Positions 1 to 8,649 of a DNA stretch of 64,000 nt are shown here, piece by piece; positions within the stretch are counted from its first letter, which is position 1; every line of letters starts with the position of its first letter. The DNA is from Leadbetterella lacunae (GTDB lineage Bacteria > Bacteroidota > Bacteroidia > Cytophagales > Spirosomataceae): the NCBI RefSeq assembly GCF_042649125.1, contig NZ_JBHRYQ010000001.1:4154001-4218000 (forward strand). Reading direction: 5' to 3'. The translations under genes and the position numbers were made by a program. Below the pieces are notes generated by a model that had not been told where the DNA came from, searched no databases, and saw only the letters and a program-made list of their open reading frames with translations.

Positions 1-289
1 ATTAGAAAATCAAATTATTAAAATGCTAGTGTGCTCATAGCCAGCATATAATTTGCTCTGTTTTTTATAATAGTAAGGTGGGTTTATTAAAAAAGTATTA
101 AAAATACATTAAAGAATAATTTAATTTATATTAAAATAGTTATATTTTAATGTTGCCGTTTTTCGACCTTTATTTTTCAAATATTAACAAATTCGGTATT
201 TAATGTTAAGTAATTGTAAGTTTAACATTAGGAATATTAACAATTTACAAAGTTTGTTTTTCTCTGGTTCTTTCTATAAATAGTAATTC
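1..289. other. AT-rich intergenic leader
   Basis: No convincing gene is visible on either strand here. The stretch is very AT-rich and ends in the promoter region of the TonB receptor at 331. A gene ending just left of the window cannot be excluded. Confidence 0.5.
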
Positions 290-297
290 TACATTTG
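290..297 (+). promoter_or_regulatory. Bacteroidota -7 promoter element for the TonB receptor
   Basis: TACATTTG matches the TAnnTTTG consensus of the primary sigma factor of Bacteroidota and lies 33 bases before the start codon at 331. I do not see a clear TTTG -33 element at the ideal spacing, so the assignment rests on the -7 box and its position. Confidence 0.5.
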
Positions 298-330
298 CGA
301 CCAAATAGGGGTTGAACTGTTGAATAAACT

Positions 331-3084
331 ATGCTTGTGAAAAAAATACTTATATTTATCTTTCTTATTATAAACGTCTTAAATGTTTTTGCGGGTGCTA
401 TAAAAGGGAAAGTTATTGACTCAGAAAGCAAAGAACCTTTGATAGGGGCTACTGTTTTGTTAGAAAACACTAAAACCGGTACACTATCAAATCTGGACGG
501 ATCATTCGAATTTAAAAATCTAAAAGTTGGCTCCTATAAGCTCACTGTAAAGTACATTGGATATGAAAGTTTCGAGCAAGTAGTTTCTTTAAATAGTGCA
601 AATTCTATAGAGGTGATGAGTTTTGCATTGAAAAGTCAAGACTTAATACTTGGCGAAGCTCAGGTGCATGGTTCTGCAAACAGAGAAAATGATGAGTTTG
701 CCAGAAAATCGGAGCAAAAATCAGACAATGTATTAAATATTATCAGTGCAAAGACCATAGAATTACTACCTGACATTACGGTTGGTAATCTGTTGCAGCG
801 GGTTTCGGGTGTTTCGGTAATTAGAAACAGCTCAGGCGACGGTCAATATGCGGTAATCAGGGGAATGGACAAGCGTTACAATTATACCTTGGTTAATGGC
901 ATCAAAATTCCGAGTCCAGACAATAAAAACCGATACGTGCCGATGGATATATTTCCAGCAAATTTGCTGGGAAGGCTAGAAGTTATTAAAGCACTTACAC
1001 CGAGCATGGAAGGTGATGCCATAGGCGGAGCCATGAACATGGTAATGAAAGATGTGCCGGATTATTTGATAGTGGCGGGAACAGTTTCAGGCGGTTACAA
1101 TCAGATTTTGAGTAGTCAGCCGTTTTCGGGATATACCAAAACTCCAAATTTCCAGTCGCCATCAGAAGCTAACGGTTCTAACTATAAGGCTTCTCCAGAA
1201 GATTTTTCGATTAAAACATTGCAATACCGAAATTTCAAGGCTCCCATTAATAGCCTAATGAGTTTTTCGATAGGAAACCGGATTTTCAATCACAAACTGG
1301 GTTTTTTATTGGGTGTTAGTTACCAGAGAGCGTATAGAGGCACAAAATCCTCGTTTTTTAGTCTAAATGGGCAGCCTAGTCCAGATCCAATTCCGAATTC
1401 ACCGCTGTTTGAAACCGTACAAAATCGTACGTACTCCAATCAGCAGGCACGCTTAGGTACCAATCTAAAATTAGATTATCATTTTAATAATAGAAACAAG
1501 ATTAGCTTATTTGGTTTATTCACGCAGTTAGAGGATTGGCAACATCGTCATTTGCTTAGTAATCAGTTAACCAAATATGGCGACGTAGGCAATAACGACC
1601 GTTCGGTGTATCGCAGGCAAAATATTATAAATGCAACCCTGCAAGGCGACCATGCCATTGGAGATAAATTTAACTTGAAGTGGTCCGCTGTGGCTTCAGA
1701 AGCAAAAAGCATTACACCAGACTGGACAGACCTTTCGGTAACATTTCGTACAGTGCAGGGGCCAGACGGAAATGCTATTGAGTCTGCTCGCTATGTAGAT
1801 AACGTTTCTCATATTTGGACGCACAATACCGACCGCGACTATACAGGCTACGTTAATTTGACCTATAATTTTTCTCCAAAAATAGAATTAGCTACAGGCG
1901 GAATGTACCGCGACAAAGACCGTCATAATTACTACAACGACTACACGCTTTCTACGGTTTTAGAAGGTGGGGGGCGTCAGACTTTTACCTCTATAGATCA
2001 AGTAAAGTTTAGTTTTAGGCCCGCTTCGTTTGCTTACGCAGACAGCACAGACGCCAACAATTACTCGGCGGCCGAAAAAATAGGGGCGGGGTATCTACAA
2101 GCCAAAGTGAATATTTCTGATTTACAGATTTTGGGAGGAGTAAGAATAGAGCACACCAATCAATCCTATATGTCTCAACTTCCAGTTACTGCCATCGGAA
2201 AATCAGGTACCATTAGTTACATGGATATCTTGCCTAGTGTTCACCTAAAATATAGGCTTTCGGACAAAGAAAACCTGAGACTTTCGTATTTCAAAGGAAT
2301 TACCAGGCCGGGATATTTTGAGTTAGTGCCTGCAAGTTTCCCTGGTGAATATTTTACTGAGTCGGGTAACTATAATCTGAAACACACCGTAGCTGACAAT
2401 ATTGATTTTAGATATGAAATGTTTCCTACCGGAAATGAGCAGTTGCTTATTGGAGCTTTCTTTAAAAACATCGTAAACCCGATTGAGTATGGCTTTAACC
2501 TTTATGGTAATAATTCGTATGTGTATGTGCCGCTTAACTTTGGTACAGCCAAAAACTACGGAGCAGAACTAGTTTTCTCTAAATATCTAAAAAACTTTGG
2601 AGTGTCTGGAAACTACACCTACACACACTCTCGCATCACCACTTCAAAGAAAATTTATGGGCGAGACGCAAACGGCTCAATCGTAAATACAATTGGTTCT
2701 CAAACCCGTCCGCTGCAAGGGCAAGCCGATCATATTGCCAATCTATCCTTGATTTATAAAAGCAGTAAGACCGGTCTTGATGCCCAACTTTCGTGGGTAT
2801 ACACAGGAAAGAAAATCAATATTGTTTCGCCTTATTTGGGTCTTGATTATTGGCAGCGAGGCACTTCACAACTTGACTTTTCAGCAGAAAAAAGTATCGG
2901 AAAAGGTCATTTTTCGGTTTTTACGAAGTTGACCAATTTACTAAATAACCCAATCATAGTTGAGCTTTTGAAGCCGAATAACTTCCAAGACTTGCCCGAC
3001 CAAACCCGCACTGATCGCATTTTGGTTCAAAAAGATGTCTTGCAGCAAAGCTACCTTTTCGGCATCCGATATAAGCAAAAATAA
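331..3084 (+). CDS. TonB-dependent outer-membrane receptor
   Basis: This 917-residue protein imports a ligand through the outer membrane using TonB energy. A signal peptide covers about residues 1-22. A carboxypeptidase-like regulatory domain follows (about 24-110), then a plug domain (about 120-240, with the GDGQYAVIRGMDKRYN-type segment) and a long beta-barrel rich in alternating aromatic residues. Its length fits the TonB-receptor type that is not SusC (SusC proteins are usually about 1000 residues or more). The beta-helix lipoprotein 53 bases downstream is probably co-transcribed and may be its surface partner. The ligand cannot be read from sequence. The family is certain; the substrate is unknown. 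Confidence 0.93.
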   Translation: MLVKKILIFIFLIINVLNVFAGAIKGKVIDSESKEPLIGATVLLENTKTGTLSNLDGSFEFKNLKVGSYKLTVKYIGYESFEQVVSLNSANSIEVMSFALKSQDLILGEAQVHGSANRENDEFARKSEQKSDNVLNIISAKTIELLPDITVGNLLQRVSGVSVIRNSSGDGQYAVIRGMDKRYNYTLVNGIKIPSPDNKNRYVPMDIFPANLLGRLEVIKALTPSMEGDAIGGAMNMVMKDVPDYLIVAGTVSGGYNQILSSQPFSGYTKTPNFQSPSEANGSNYKASPEDFSIKTLQYRNFKAPINSLMSFSIGNRIFNHKLGFLLGVSYQRAYRGTKSSFFSLNGQPSPDPIPNSPLFETVQNRTYSNQQARLGTNLKLDYHFNNRNKISLFGLFTQLEDWQHRHLLSNQLTKYGDVGNNDRSVYRRQNIINATLQGDHAIGDKFNLKWSAVASEAKSITPDWTDLSVTFRTVQGPDGNAIESARYVDNVSHIWTHNTDRDYTGYVNLTYNFSPKIELATGGMYRDKDRHNYYNDYTLSTVLEGGGRQTFTSIDQVKFSFRPASFAYADSTDANNYSAAEKIGAGYLQAKVNISDLQILGGVRIEHTNQSYMSQLPVTAIGKSGTISYMDILPSVHLKYRLSDKENLRLSYFKGITRPGYFELVPASFPGEYFTESGNYNLKHTVADNIDFRYEMFPTGNEQLLIGAFFKNIVNPIEYGFNLYGNNSYVYVPLNFGTAKNYGAELVFSKYLKNFGVSGNYTYTHSRITTSKKIYGRDANGSIVNTIGSQTRPLQGQADHIANLSLIYKSSKTGLDAQLSWVYTGKKINIVSPYLGLDYWQRGTSQLDFSAEKSIGKGHFSVFTKLTNLLNNPIIVELLKPNNFQDLPDQTRTDRILVQKDVLQQSYLFGIRYKQK

Positions 3085-3137
3085 TAAGCGTCTAATCATT
3101 CTGTCTCTTAATACCGTATTCTAATAATTTCAAAAAA

Positions 3138-4550
3138 ATGAAAAAAAGTAAAATTTTAAGTTGTTCGCTAGTTTTAGGAGCGGCAATATTTTTTGCCAGC
3201 TGCTCTAAATCAGAAGAGCAAGTAATTGTATCGGAGCCTTTATTTCAAGTAGGTCAATCGGTAAGTACGAGTGTGCCTCTTGCTGGGCCCATAAAAGGCA
3301 CTTTGCTTGCTGATCAGGTGTATACTGTAGGCGGCGATGTGTATATAAACGAAGGCGACACTTTGGTGGTTCAGCCTGGTGCACATATTAATTTTCCGGG
3401 TGATATGCCCTATTGTTTTGTAGTAAAAGGCACTTTTCTTTCACTAGGAACACAAGAAAAACCCATATACTTTACTGTTCCTTCGGCTGTAAAAACTGAT
3501 CAAATTGGAGCAGACCCAACAAAAGATCCTGCCTTACAAGGTCTTTGGGGTGGAATTTTGGGTGAAACAGGATTTAAAAGTATCATTATCAAGTGGACTC
3601 ACATTGAGTTTGGTGGAGGCAAATTAGGTACATCTCCTGTTTCTTTTATCGCAAACGGGAAAACGTGTTATGCTATCTCAACTAATGACCCAAACGGTCT
3701 TTTGGTTTTAGAAGATTCGTGGATATACGGTGCACTTGATGATCCCATTAGACCATTTGGTTGCAAAATGCACATCATGCGAAATACATTCGAAAAGTGT
3801 GGTTTTACAGGTGGCGAAGCCATGAACATTAAGTCGGGTGTTGTGGGAGATTTTGCATACAATTTGATTATTGGTAGTGCTACAAACGGCCCGAAAGCTT
3901 CAAATAACGGTGGTAAAAATCCACAGACGAATATTAACATGTATAATAATACTATCATTACTTCGGGATGGAGAAGAAACTCTGCAGGTAGAGGTGGTTC
4001 ACTAAACTACGAAGAGGGTTCTAAAGGCTTGTATTACAATAACTTAATGGTTAACTGTAAGTATGGTCCACGTGTGGTTGGTGCAACGGCAAACTACAAC
4101 GGAAATGCCTTGGTGGTAGCGGATACCGCAAACATAAAAGGTGGGTATAACTATAACTACGTAGACAAAGCTGACATAGCTGGCGAAATATATCCGGTAG
4201 GTTTTGCCACTAAGCCTTCCGCTTTTGATATCCCCGCTCCAAGTACGTTTTTACCAGCCAAATATGTGCCAGGTCAAGTATATGATGGATCTTCGGTAGT
4301 TGGTAAAAACAATCCGCAGTTCAAAAACTTCCCTTTACCACAAACTACGCCAACCTTAGGCGACATAGCGGTAGTAGGTACTTTTGATTTCCATTTAACA
4401 GCTACTTCGCCAGCTATTGGAAAAGGATATACTGGGTTTGCACCATTGGGTGTTGTACCAGTAAATGCTAAATTTGGAGCTACCGAAATTACGCCTCCAA
4501 GTTCAGATATTGGTTGTTTCCCTTCAAACGGAAAAGGTAATAAGCATTAA
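3138..4550 (+). CDS. Beta-helix repeat lipoprotein
   Basis: This 470-residue protein has a lipoprotein signal with the lipidated cysteine at residue 22 (FFASC). The remainder has the look of a right-handed parallel beta-helix: short repeated strands, many Asn and Gly turns (for example NNGGKNPQTNINMYNNTI) and phrases such as 'LVVQPGAHINF', as in secreted proteins annotated as right-handed beta-helix or PbH1-repeat. It follows the TonB receptor by 53 bases and is followed by a strong terminator, so the two genes probably form one operon. It may be a surface binding partner of the receptor. No catalytic motif of a polysaccharide lyase could be identified. Confidence 0.8.
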   Translation: MKKSKILSCSLVLGAAIFFASCSKSEEQVIVSEPLFQVGQSVSTSVPLAGPIKGTLLADQVYTVGGDVYINEGDTLVVQPGAHINFPGDMPYCFVVKGTFLSLGTQEKPIYFTVPSAVKTDQIGADPTKDPALQGLWGGILGETGFKSIIIKWTHIEFGGGKLGTSPVSFIANGKTCYAISTNDPNGLLVLEDSWIYGALDDPIRPFGCKMHIMRNTFEKCGFTGGEAMNIKSGVVGDFAYNLIIGSATNGPKASNNGGKNPQTNINMYNNTIITSGWRRNSAGRGGSLNYEEGSKGLYYNNLMVNCKYGPRVVGATANYNGNALVVADTANIKGGYNYNYVDKADIAGEIYPVGFATKPSAFDIPAPSTFLPAKYVPGQVYDGSSVVGKNNPQFKNFPLPQTTPTLGDIAVVGTFDFHLTATSPAIGKGYTGFAPLGVVPVNAKFGATEITPPSSDIGCFPSNGKGNKH

Positions 4551-4575
4551 TTTTAGCTAAACATTGGCTTTTAAG

Positions 4576-4601
4576 GTCGGGTATTTTACCCGACTTTTTT
4601 T
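4576..4601 (+). terminator. Rho-independent terminator after the TonB receptor operon
   Basis: A perfect 8-bp stem, GTCGGGTA paired with TACCCGAC around a TTT loop, is followed directly by seven T. It lies 26 bases after the stop of the beta-helix lipoprotein and closes the two-gene unit. Confidence 0.9.
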
Positions 4602-4739
4602 ATATGCCTAATTTGAGTTTTGCTTAGGTAATTTACTGAAAATTAGAAAATTACGATTTATGATAAATTGTCTTTAAATATTCATTTTACAGCTCAAATA
4701 TTCAATAGATTTACTTAAAAATATAAACAAATTAAAAAA

Positions 4740-5723
4740 ATGAAATTAACCTTTTTGCTAACTTTTATTACGCTTTTGAGTTTCGGTCAAAAAGAATACC
4801 ATTTTTCAAAAAAAATAATGCTCTCTGGAGATGGTAAATGGGATTATATGCAACTCGACGAAAACAAAAATCGCTTATTTGTGACTCATCAAAACAAAGT
4901 GCATGTGCTTGATTTAAAGTCAGATAGTGAAATAAAGTCTTTTGACAACCTCAACGGAGTACATGGCGTAGCTTTGGCGGTTAAGCATAATAAAGGTTAC
5001 ATTTCAAATGGAATGGATAACGTCATTACTATTTTTGATTATACTACCCTTGATGTACTCAAAACGATTAAAATTGAAGGCAAAAAAGCAGATGCAATCA
5101 TATATGATTCATTCTCTGACCGTTTGTTTGTGTTTAATAATGGTTCGGGGGATGCCGTGGCTATAAACCCAAATGATGATGCAATAATTGGGGTACTAGA
5201 ATTAGGCGGAGCACCTGAGTTTACTGTTTCTAATCAAAGAGGATTGCTATATAATAACAACGAAGACACCCAAGAAATAACCGTTATGGACAGTAAAACT
5301 TTAGCTGTAACCAAGCATTTTTCGATACTTCCAAGTGAAGTCCCTACTGGCTTAGCCATTGATTTAGAAAATAATCGTTTGTTTTCAGTTTGCAGAAAAG
5401 ACCAAAATTTGGTAATTCTTGATGCAAAAGATGGTCATATAGTGCAGAGGTTACCTATTGGAGCAGGAACAGACGCAGCTCGATTTGATAGTAAAAGAAA
5501 ATTGGTATTTGCGGCCAATGGCGAAGGGAATGTGAATGTTTTTAAGCAAATAGATGCAGACCATTTTGAGCAAATACAAGATTTAAAGACCGTTTCTGGA
5601 GCCAAAACCATGGAGTTTGACTCAAAAACTAACCGCATATTTGTTTCTGCCGCTGAATTTATAGAAGGAACTAAAAATCTAAAGAAGGGTACATTTGGCG
5701 TGTATGTGTATTCGGCAGATTGA
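4740..5723 (+). CDS. YncE-like beta-propeller secreted protein
   Basis: This 327-residue protein begins with a short signal peptide (about residues 1-16). The rest is made of repeats of the type 'rlfvt...n.v.vlDlks....' (for example NRLFVTHQNKVHVLDLK, DRLFVFNNGSGDAVAINP, NRLFSVCRKDQNLVILDAK), the pattern of seven-bladed YVTN/YncE propellers found in exported proteins. Members act in binding or scaffold roles, and some bind DNA or metals, so no reaction should be assigned. It lies alone between two terminators, and its upstream region of about 135 bases is AT-rich. Family assignment is good; role unknown. Confidence 0.8.
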   Translation: MKLTFLLTFITLLSFGQKEYHFSKKIMLSGDGKWDYMQLDENKNRLFVTHQNKVHVLDLKSDSEIKSFDNLNGVHGVALAVKHNKGYISNGMDNVITIFDYTTLDVLKTIKIEGKKADAIIYDSFSDRLFVFNNGSGDAVAINPNDDAIIGVLELGGAPEFTVSNQRGLLYNNNEDTQEITVMDSKTLAVTKHFSILPSEVPTGLAIDLENNRLFSVCRKDQNLVILDAKDGHIVQRLPIGAGTDAARFDSKRKLVFAANGEGNVNVFKQIDADHFEQIQDLKTVSGAKTMEFDSKTNRIFVSAAEFIEGTKNLKKGTFGVYVYSAD

Positions 5724-5780
5724 GTTTGATTACATTATAACTAGTCTTTTGCTAAATAAAGAAGTCGAGATTATTACAGA

Positions 5781-5806
5781 TGGTCGGTTAAAAGCCGATC
5801 ATTTTT
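5781..5806. terminator. Terminator between convergent genes
   Basis: An 8-bp stem (TGGTCGGT with GCCGATCA, including G-U pairs) with a five-base loop is followed by five T. It lies between the propeller gene ending at 5723 and the reverse-strand lipoprotein gene ending at 5817, so it can serve the plus-strand transcript and perhaps both. Confidence 0.7.
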
Positions 5807-5816
5807 GTTTATAATC

Positions 5817-6731
5817 TTATTGTTTCTTAGTAGGATAAGTAATTTTAAAAAGCCCAGCTGGCACTTCTGCAGCTTCATTGGAAAGGAAAAGGTTATTGCC
5901 GTCTTTAAAGTCTAAGCCTTCGGTTTGCCACACACGTGAGGTGCTATCCAAATTTTTACGGATAGCTTTTCCTCCGAAAAAATCATCGCCCTCGATAGCA
6001 CTAAAAAACCAAATAAAAGGGCGTATTTTTTGGTTCATGTAGCCCAATAAAGCCAATTCTTTGGTAGTGGTGTTGTAGGCGGCTGCCGTAACCTTTCCGG
6101 ATGTATTAAAAGCACGGATTGGTGACACCGAATATTCTCCTGGCACTTTCGATATTCTGTAGCATCGGGTTTGGAGGTCGCTGTGATTTTTGGTGAAAAT
6201 ATAAAGGAAATCACCAACCGAAACCATGGCTTCGCAGTCATAATTGGAATTCGTGTTTTTTTCTAAACTTAGTTGGTCAGCATAAGAAAAATGTATGGTT
6301 TCGGCAGTTACTTTTTGGTTCGAAAGAGATAAGTCGATGTCATTTTTCTTGATTTTTAATATTTTCAAGTTATTTCGGTTGCCGTCGTTGTTGCCAAAGT
6401 CTCCGATGTAGATATAAAGCGAATCTGCAGAAATGTCTTCCCAGTCTGAATTTAGTTGGTTTTCAATTGTTAGTGTTTGTAGTATTGCCCCATTTGTGGT
6501 GTCAATTCGGTATAAGGTATTTGAATTGCCCGCATCATTAAAAGACCATAAATTACCATCCGTATAACATAGTCCAGACGATTCAGAAAGCTGAAAGGGT
6601 AGATTATGAATGAGTTTGAAAGTAAAATCGGGTATTATTATCTCATTCGCTTCTTGATGAAAAGGTATAGGCTCAGTTTTACAAGAAAAAAGATACCAAG
6701 CAATAAAAATACTATAGATATATTTTAACAT
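5817..6731 (-). CDS. Lipoprotein, possible beta-propeller
   Basis: The start is placed at 6731, an internal ATG 26 codons inside the longest open frame, because it gives a clean lipoprotein signal peptide (MLKYIYSIFIAWYLFSC, cysteine 17); the upstream extension has no signal character. The mature protein of about 288 residues has repeated segments such as SGLCYTDGNLWSFNDAGN, 'YIYIGDFGNNDGNR' and 'EGLDFKDGNNLFLSNEA', which resemble SdiA-regulated or esterase-like-phytase type propeller domains of secreted proteins. No enzymatic function is assigned. The gene converges with the YncE-like gene at the terminator at 5781-5806. Confidence 0.72.
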   Translation of the reverse strand: MLKYIYSIFIAWYLFSCKTEPIPFHQEANEIIIPDFTFKLIHNLPFQLSESSGLCYTDGNLWSFNDAGNSNTLYRIDTTNGAILQTLTIENQLNSDWEDISADSLYIYIGDFGNNDGNRNNLKILKIKKNDIDLSLSNQKVTAETIHFSYADQLSLEKNTNSNYDCEAMVSVGDFLYIFTKNHSDLQTRCYRISKVPGEYSVSPIRAFNTSGKVTAAAYNTTTKELALLGYMNQKIRPFIWFFSAIEGDDFFGGKAIRKNLDSTSRVWQTEGLDFKDGNNLFLSNEAAEVPAGLFKITYPTKKQ

Positions 6732-6881
6732 CAGCAAATGCAGTTCGCTACTATTTGATTGGTCAAAGGCATTAATTATCCAAATTAAAAATTCAGCAAA
6801 AGAACGCATTTTAAATTACCTGAATGTTAAGGGATTGTTGTGAAATTGAAGTTAACTATGTGGAATAAATATCTAATTTTC

Positions 6882-6913
6882 TTGTGGGATACTTTGAAAT
6901 TGTGTGCTAACTT
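6882..6913 (+). promoter_or_regulatory. Promoter of mazEF
   Basis: TTG at 6882-6884 and TAACTTTG at 6906-6913 form a Bacteroidota -33/-7 pair with 21 bases between them. The -7 element fits TAnnTTTG exactly and lies 28 bases before the mazE start. Confidence 0.55.
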
Positions 6914-6923
6914 TGTAATTACA
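6910..6923. promoter_or_regulatory. Candidate MazE/MazEF autoregulatory operator
   Basis: TTTGTAATTACAAA is a perfect 14-bp palindrome. It overlaps the last four bases of the -7 element and ends 18 bases before the mazE start, where a repressor would block the promoter. MazE-type antitoxins are known autorepressors; that this palindrome is their site is inference. Confidence 0.45.
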
Positions 6924-6941
6924 AATTAAAGCTATTAAGAT

Positions 6942-7187
6942 ATGGAAGTTTCAATTGTGCAAATAGGGAATTCAAAAGGGATTAGATTCAGTAAAACTGT
7001 TATTGAAAAATACAACCTACGCGAAAAGGTAGATATGATACTCGAGAAAGGACAAATTGTTATCAAACCTTTGGATTCTCCAAGAAAAGGGTGGGAAGAG
7101 GCATTTAAGGAAATGTCAAAGCAAGGAGATGACAGGTTGCTGTTTAACGATGTATTTGACGATGAAAATCTGGAAGAATGGAAATAA
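6942..7187 (+). CDS. mazE: MazE-family antitoxin (AbrB-like)
   Basis: This 81-residue protein has the AbrB/MazE swapped-hairpin fold signature at its N-terminus (IVQIGNSKGIRFSKTVIEKY, then 'VDMILEKGQIVIKPL', about residues 4-48). An acidic C-terminal tail (DDRLLFNDVFDDENLEEW) would bind and neutralise the toxin. Its last ten bases overlap the mazF start, the usual translational coupling of antitoxin and toxin. It probably represses its own promoter through the palindrome at 6910-6923. The first 40 residues are diagnostic for the family. Confidence 0.92.
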   Translation: MEVSIVQIGNSKGIRFSKTVIEKYNLREKVDMILEKGQIVIKPLDSPRKGWEEAFKEMSKQGDDRLLFNDVFDDENLEEWK

Positions 7188-7501
7188 GTCAATATCAAAT
7201 CGTGCTTGTTAATCACGATCCTACAATTGGGAGTGAAATTAAGAAAACCAGGCCTTGTGTGGTAATTTCTCCTATCGAAATGAATAAGTATCTCCAAACA
7301 ATTGTAATTGCTCCTATGACAATAAGTTCGAAAAATTATCCCACTCGAGTGGAAGTGAAACTCGAAAACAAAATCGGTTGGATTGTTCTGGATCAAATTA
7401 GGACAATTGACAAGCAGCGAATTATTAGGACGCTAGGTAGGCTTTCCAAACCTGAGATTAAAGAGGTTAAAAGTATTATAAAAGAAACCTATGTGGATTG
7501 A
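7178..7501 (+). CDS. mazF: MazF/PemK-family endoribonuclease toxin
   Basis: This 107-residue protein is a MazF-type toxin, a sequence-specific RNase that cleaves mRNA or other RNA when its antitoxin is lost. Diagnostic stretches are the N-terminal strand 'YQIVLVNHDPTIGSEIKKTRPCVVISP' (the GSEIxKxRPxVVIS core), 'IVIAPMT' and 'WIVLDQIRTIDKQRI' (the D-Q-hydrophobic-R-x-hydrophobic-D motif). The start overlaps mazE by ten bases. Length is normal (about 105-115). No truncation or missing core residue is evident, so it is probably functional. Confidence 0.93.
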   Translation: MEISQYQIVLVNHDPTIGSEIKKTRPCVVISPIEMNKYLQTIVIAPMTISSKNYPTRVEVKLENKIGWIVLDQIRTIDKQRIIRTLGRLSKPEIKEVKSIIKETYVD

Positions 7502-7562
7502 TTATTTTACTTGTAGTTGCTTATATTCAAATAGTTAAAACCTAATATCAAAATAGCACAGC

Positions 7563-7880
7563 ATGAATATACTGTTTGTCTGTAGCAGAAATAAGTGGAG
7601 AAGTAGAACGGCCGAAACCATTTATAAAAACCAAGGAACGCATAATTTTAAGTCTGCAGGAACTGAAAACTCAGCAAGAATCAGGGTTAATTTAGAGCAC
7701 ATTAATTGGGCGGATATAATTTTTGTCATGGAGAAAAAACATAAGCAACGTATTCAGAAAAAATTTGATTTGAACCTCCGTGATTATAATTTTGTGATTC
7801 TCGATATCGAAGACAATTACCAGTATATGGACGAAGGTCTGATTCAAATATTAAAAGATTCTGTAGATCCGTATTTATAG
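7563..7880 (+). CDS. Low-molecular-weight protein tyrosine phosphatase-like protein
   Basis: The 105-residue protein starts MNILFVCSRNKWRSRTAE, which contains the C-x5-R phosphate-binding loop of the LMW-PTP fold (Cys7 to Arg13). It ends with VDPYL, like the Asp-Pro general-acid motif of the family. At 105 residues it is shorter than classical LMW-PTPs (about 150), and its loop sequence CSRNKWR differs from the usual CxGNxCR. It belongs to a short subfamily common in bacteria whose substrates are unknown. It abuts the SRPBCC gene and may be co-transcribed with it. Confidence 0.8.
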   Translation: MNILFVCSRNKWRSRTAETIYKNQGTHNFKSAGTENSARIRVNLEHINWADIIFVMEKKHKQRIQKKFDLNLRDYNFVILDIEDNYQYMDEGLIQILKDSVDPYL

Positions 7881-7889
7881 TTGAAATTT

Positions 7890-8351
7890 ATGCCACGTAT
7901 ATTTTTAGAAACGGAAATTAATAATACCAAAGAGGTAGTTTTTGATCTTGCGAGAAGTATAGACCTACACAAAGACTCTACTAAAAAGACCAATGAAAGA
8001 GTAGTTGAGGGTAGAGATTCGGGCTTGTTAGAGTTAAATGAAGAAATAACTTGGCGGGCAAAACATCTTGGCGTTTATCAAAATCTGAAAGTGAAAATTA
8101 CAGAATTAGAATTCCCCTATTTTTTTTGTGACGAAATGGTGTCAGGAGCTTTTAAATCATTTAAACATACGCACAAATTTCAGGATATAGATGGACGAAC
8201 ATTGATGACTGATATTTTTGAATATAAATCTCCTTTGGGATTTCTGGGACGTATTGCTGATTTTGTTTTTTTAGAAAAGTACATGAAAAAGTTCTTACTT
8301 ATTAGAAATCAAGTGATAAAGGCTTATGCAGAGTCAAAAAATAAAGTATGA
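7890..8351 (+). CDS. SRPBCC-fold (START-like) ligand-binding protein
   Basis: The likely start is the ATG at 7890 (MPRIFLETEINNTKEVVF); a TTG at 7881 in the same frame is possible. The 153-residue protein has the pattern of the SRPBCC superfamily: an opening strand with 'PRIFLETEI..TKEVVFDLARSIDLH', a middle 'ELNEEITWRAKHLGVYQNLKVKITELEFPYFF' and a C-terminal long helix (GRIADFVFLEKYMKKFLLIRN). Such proteins bind hydrophobic ligands; no catalytic residues are evident. It starts 9 bases after the phosphatase-like gene stop, so they are probably co-transcribed. Confidence 0.78.
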   Translation: MPRIFLETEINNTKEVVFDLARSIDLHKDSTKKTNERVVEGRDSGLLELNEEITWRAKHLGVYQNLKVKITELEFPYFFCDEMVSGAFKSFKHTHKFQDIDGRTLMTDIFEYKSPLGFLGRIADFVFLEKYMKKFLLIRNQVIKAYAESKNKV

Positions 8352-8402
8352 ATAAAGCATTTAATTATTTGGTAGTAAGTGTTTTATGGAAAATTAATAT
8401 TC

Positions 8403-8419
8403 AAATGGATAATCCATTT
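8403..8419. repeat. Small inverted repeat before the DUF6500 gene
   Basis: AAATGGA and TCCATTT form a perfect 7-bp inverted repeat around TAA, ending six bases before the ATG at 8425. It could be a translational hairpin or a protein site. It is short and AT-rich, so chance is possible. Confidence 0.25.
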
Positions 8420-8424
8420 AAACA

Positions 8425-8649
8425 ATGAATAAAGAAATAGCCTCCAAAATAATCGCGATTTGCGATGACAAAATAAGTAAAAAAGGTGAGAGCGTTGGGC
8501 TATCGTTTTATGCTTTTTTTGCAAATAAAAACGACAATCCCGCATTGCTGATGGAGGTAGCCGAATGGTGGATAAAAACCCACCGACTGAATCATTTCGA
8601 GAAAGCCACCAAAATCAAGGCGATGGTACAAAAAGAAATACACGCGTGA
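8425..8649 (+). CDS. DUF6500 family small protein
   Basis: This 74-residue protein carries the conserved run 'GLSFYAFFANKNDNPALLMEVAEWWI' and 'LNHFEKATKIKAMV', which I recognise as a small family of unknown function (DUF6500). It is predicted soluble and largely helical. The stop codon overlaps the GTG start of the flavin reductase gene (GTGA), so the two are translationally coupled. No function should be assigned. Confidence 0.75.
   Translation: MNKEIASKIIAICDDKISKKGESVGLSFYAFFANKNDNPALLMEVAEWWIKTHRLNHFEKATKIKAMVQKEIHA

Noticed and set aside
4740..5723. Possible enzymatic role of the YncE-like protein
   Set aside because: The repeats show only propeller structure and no catalytic motif; a reaction would be invented.
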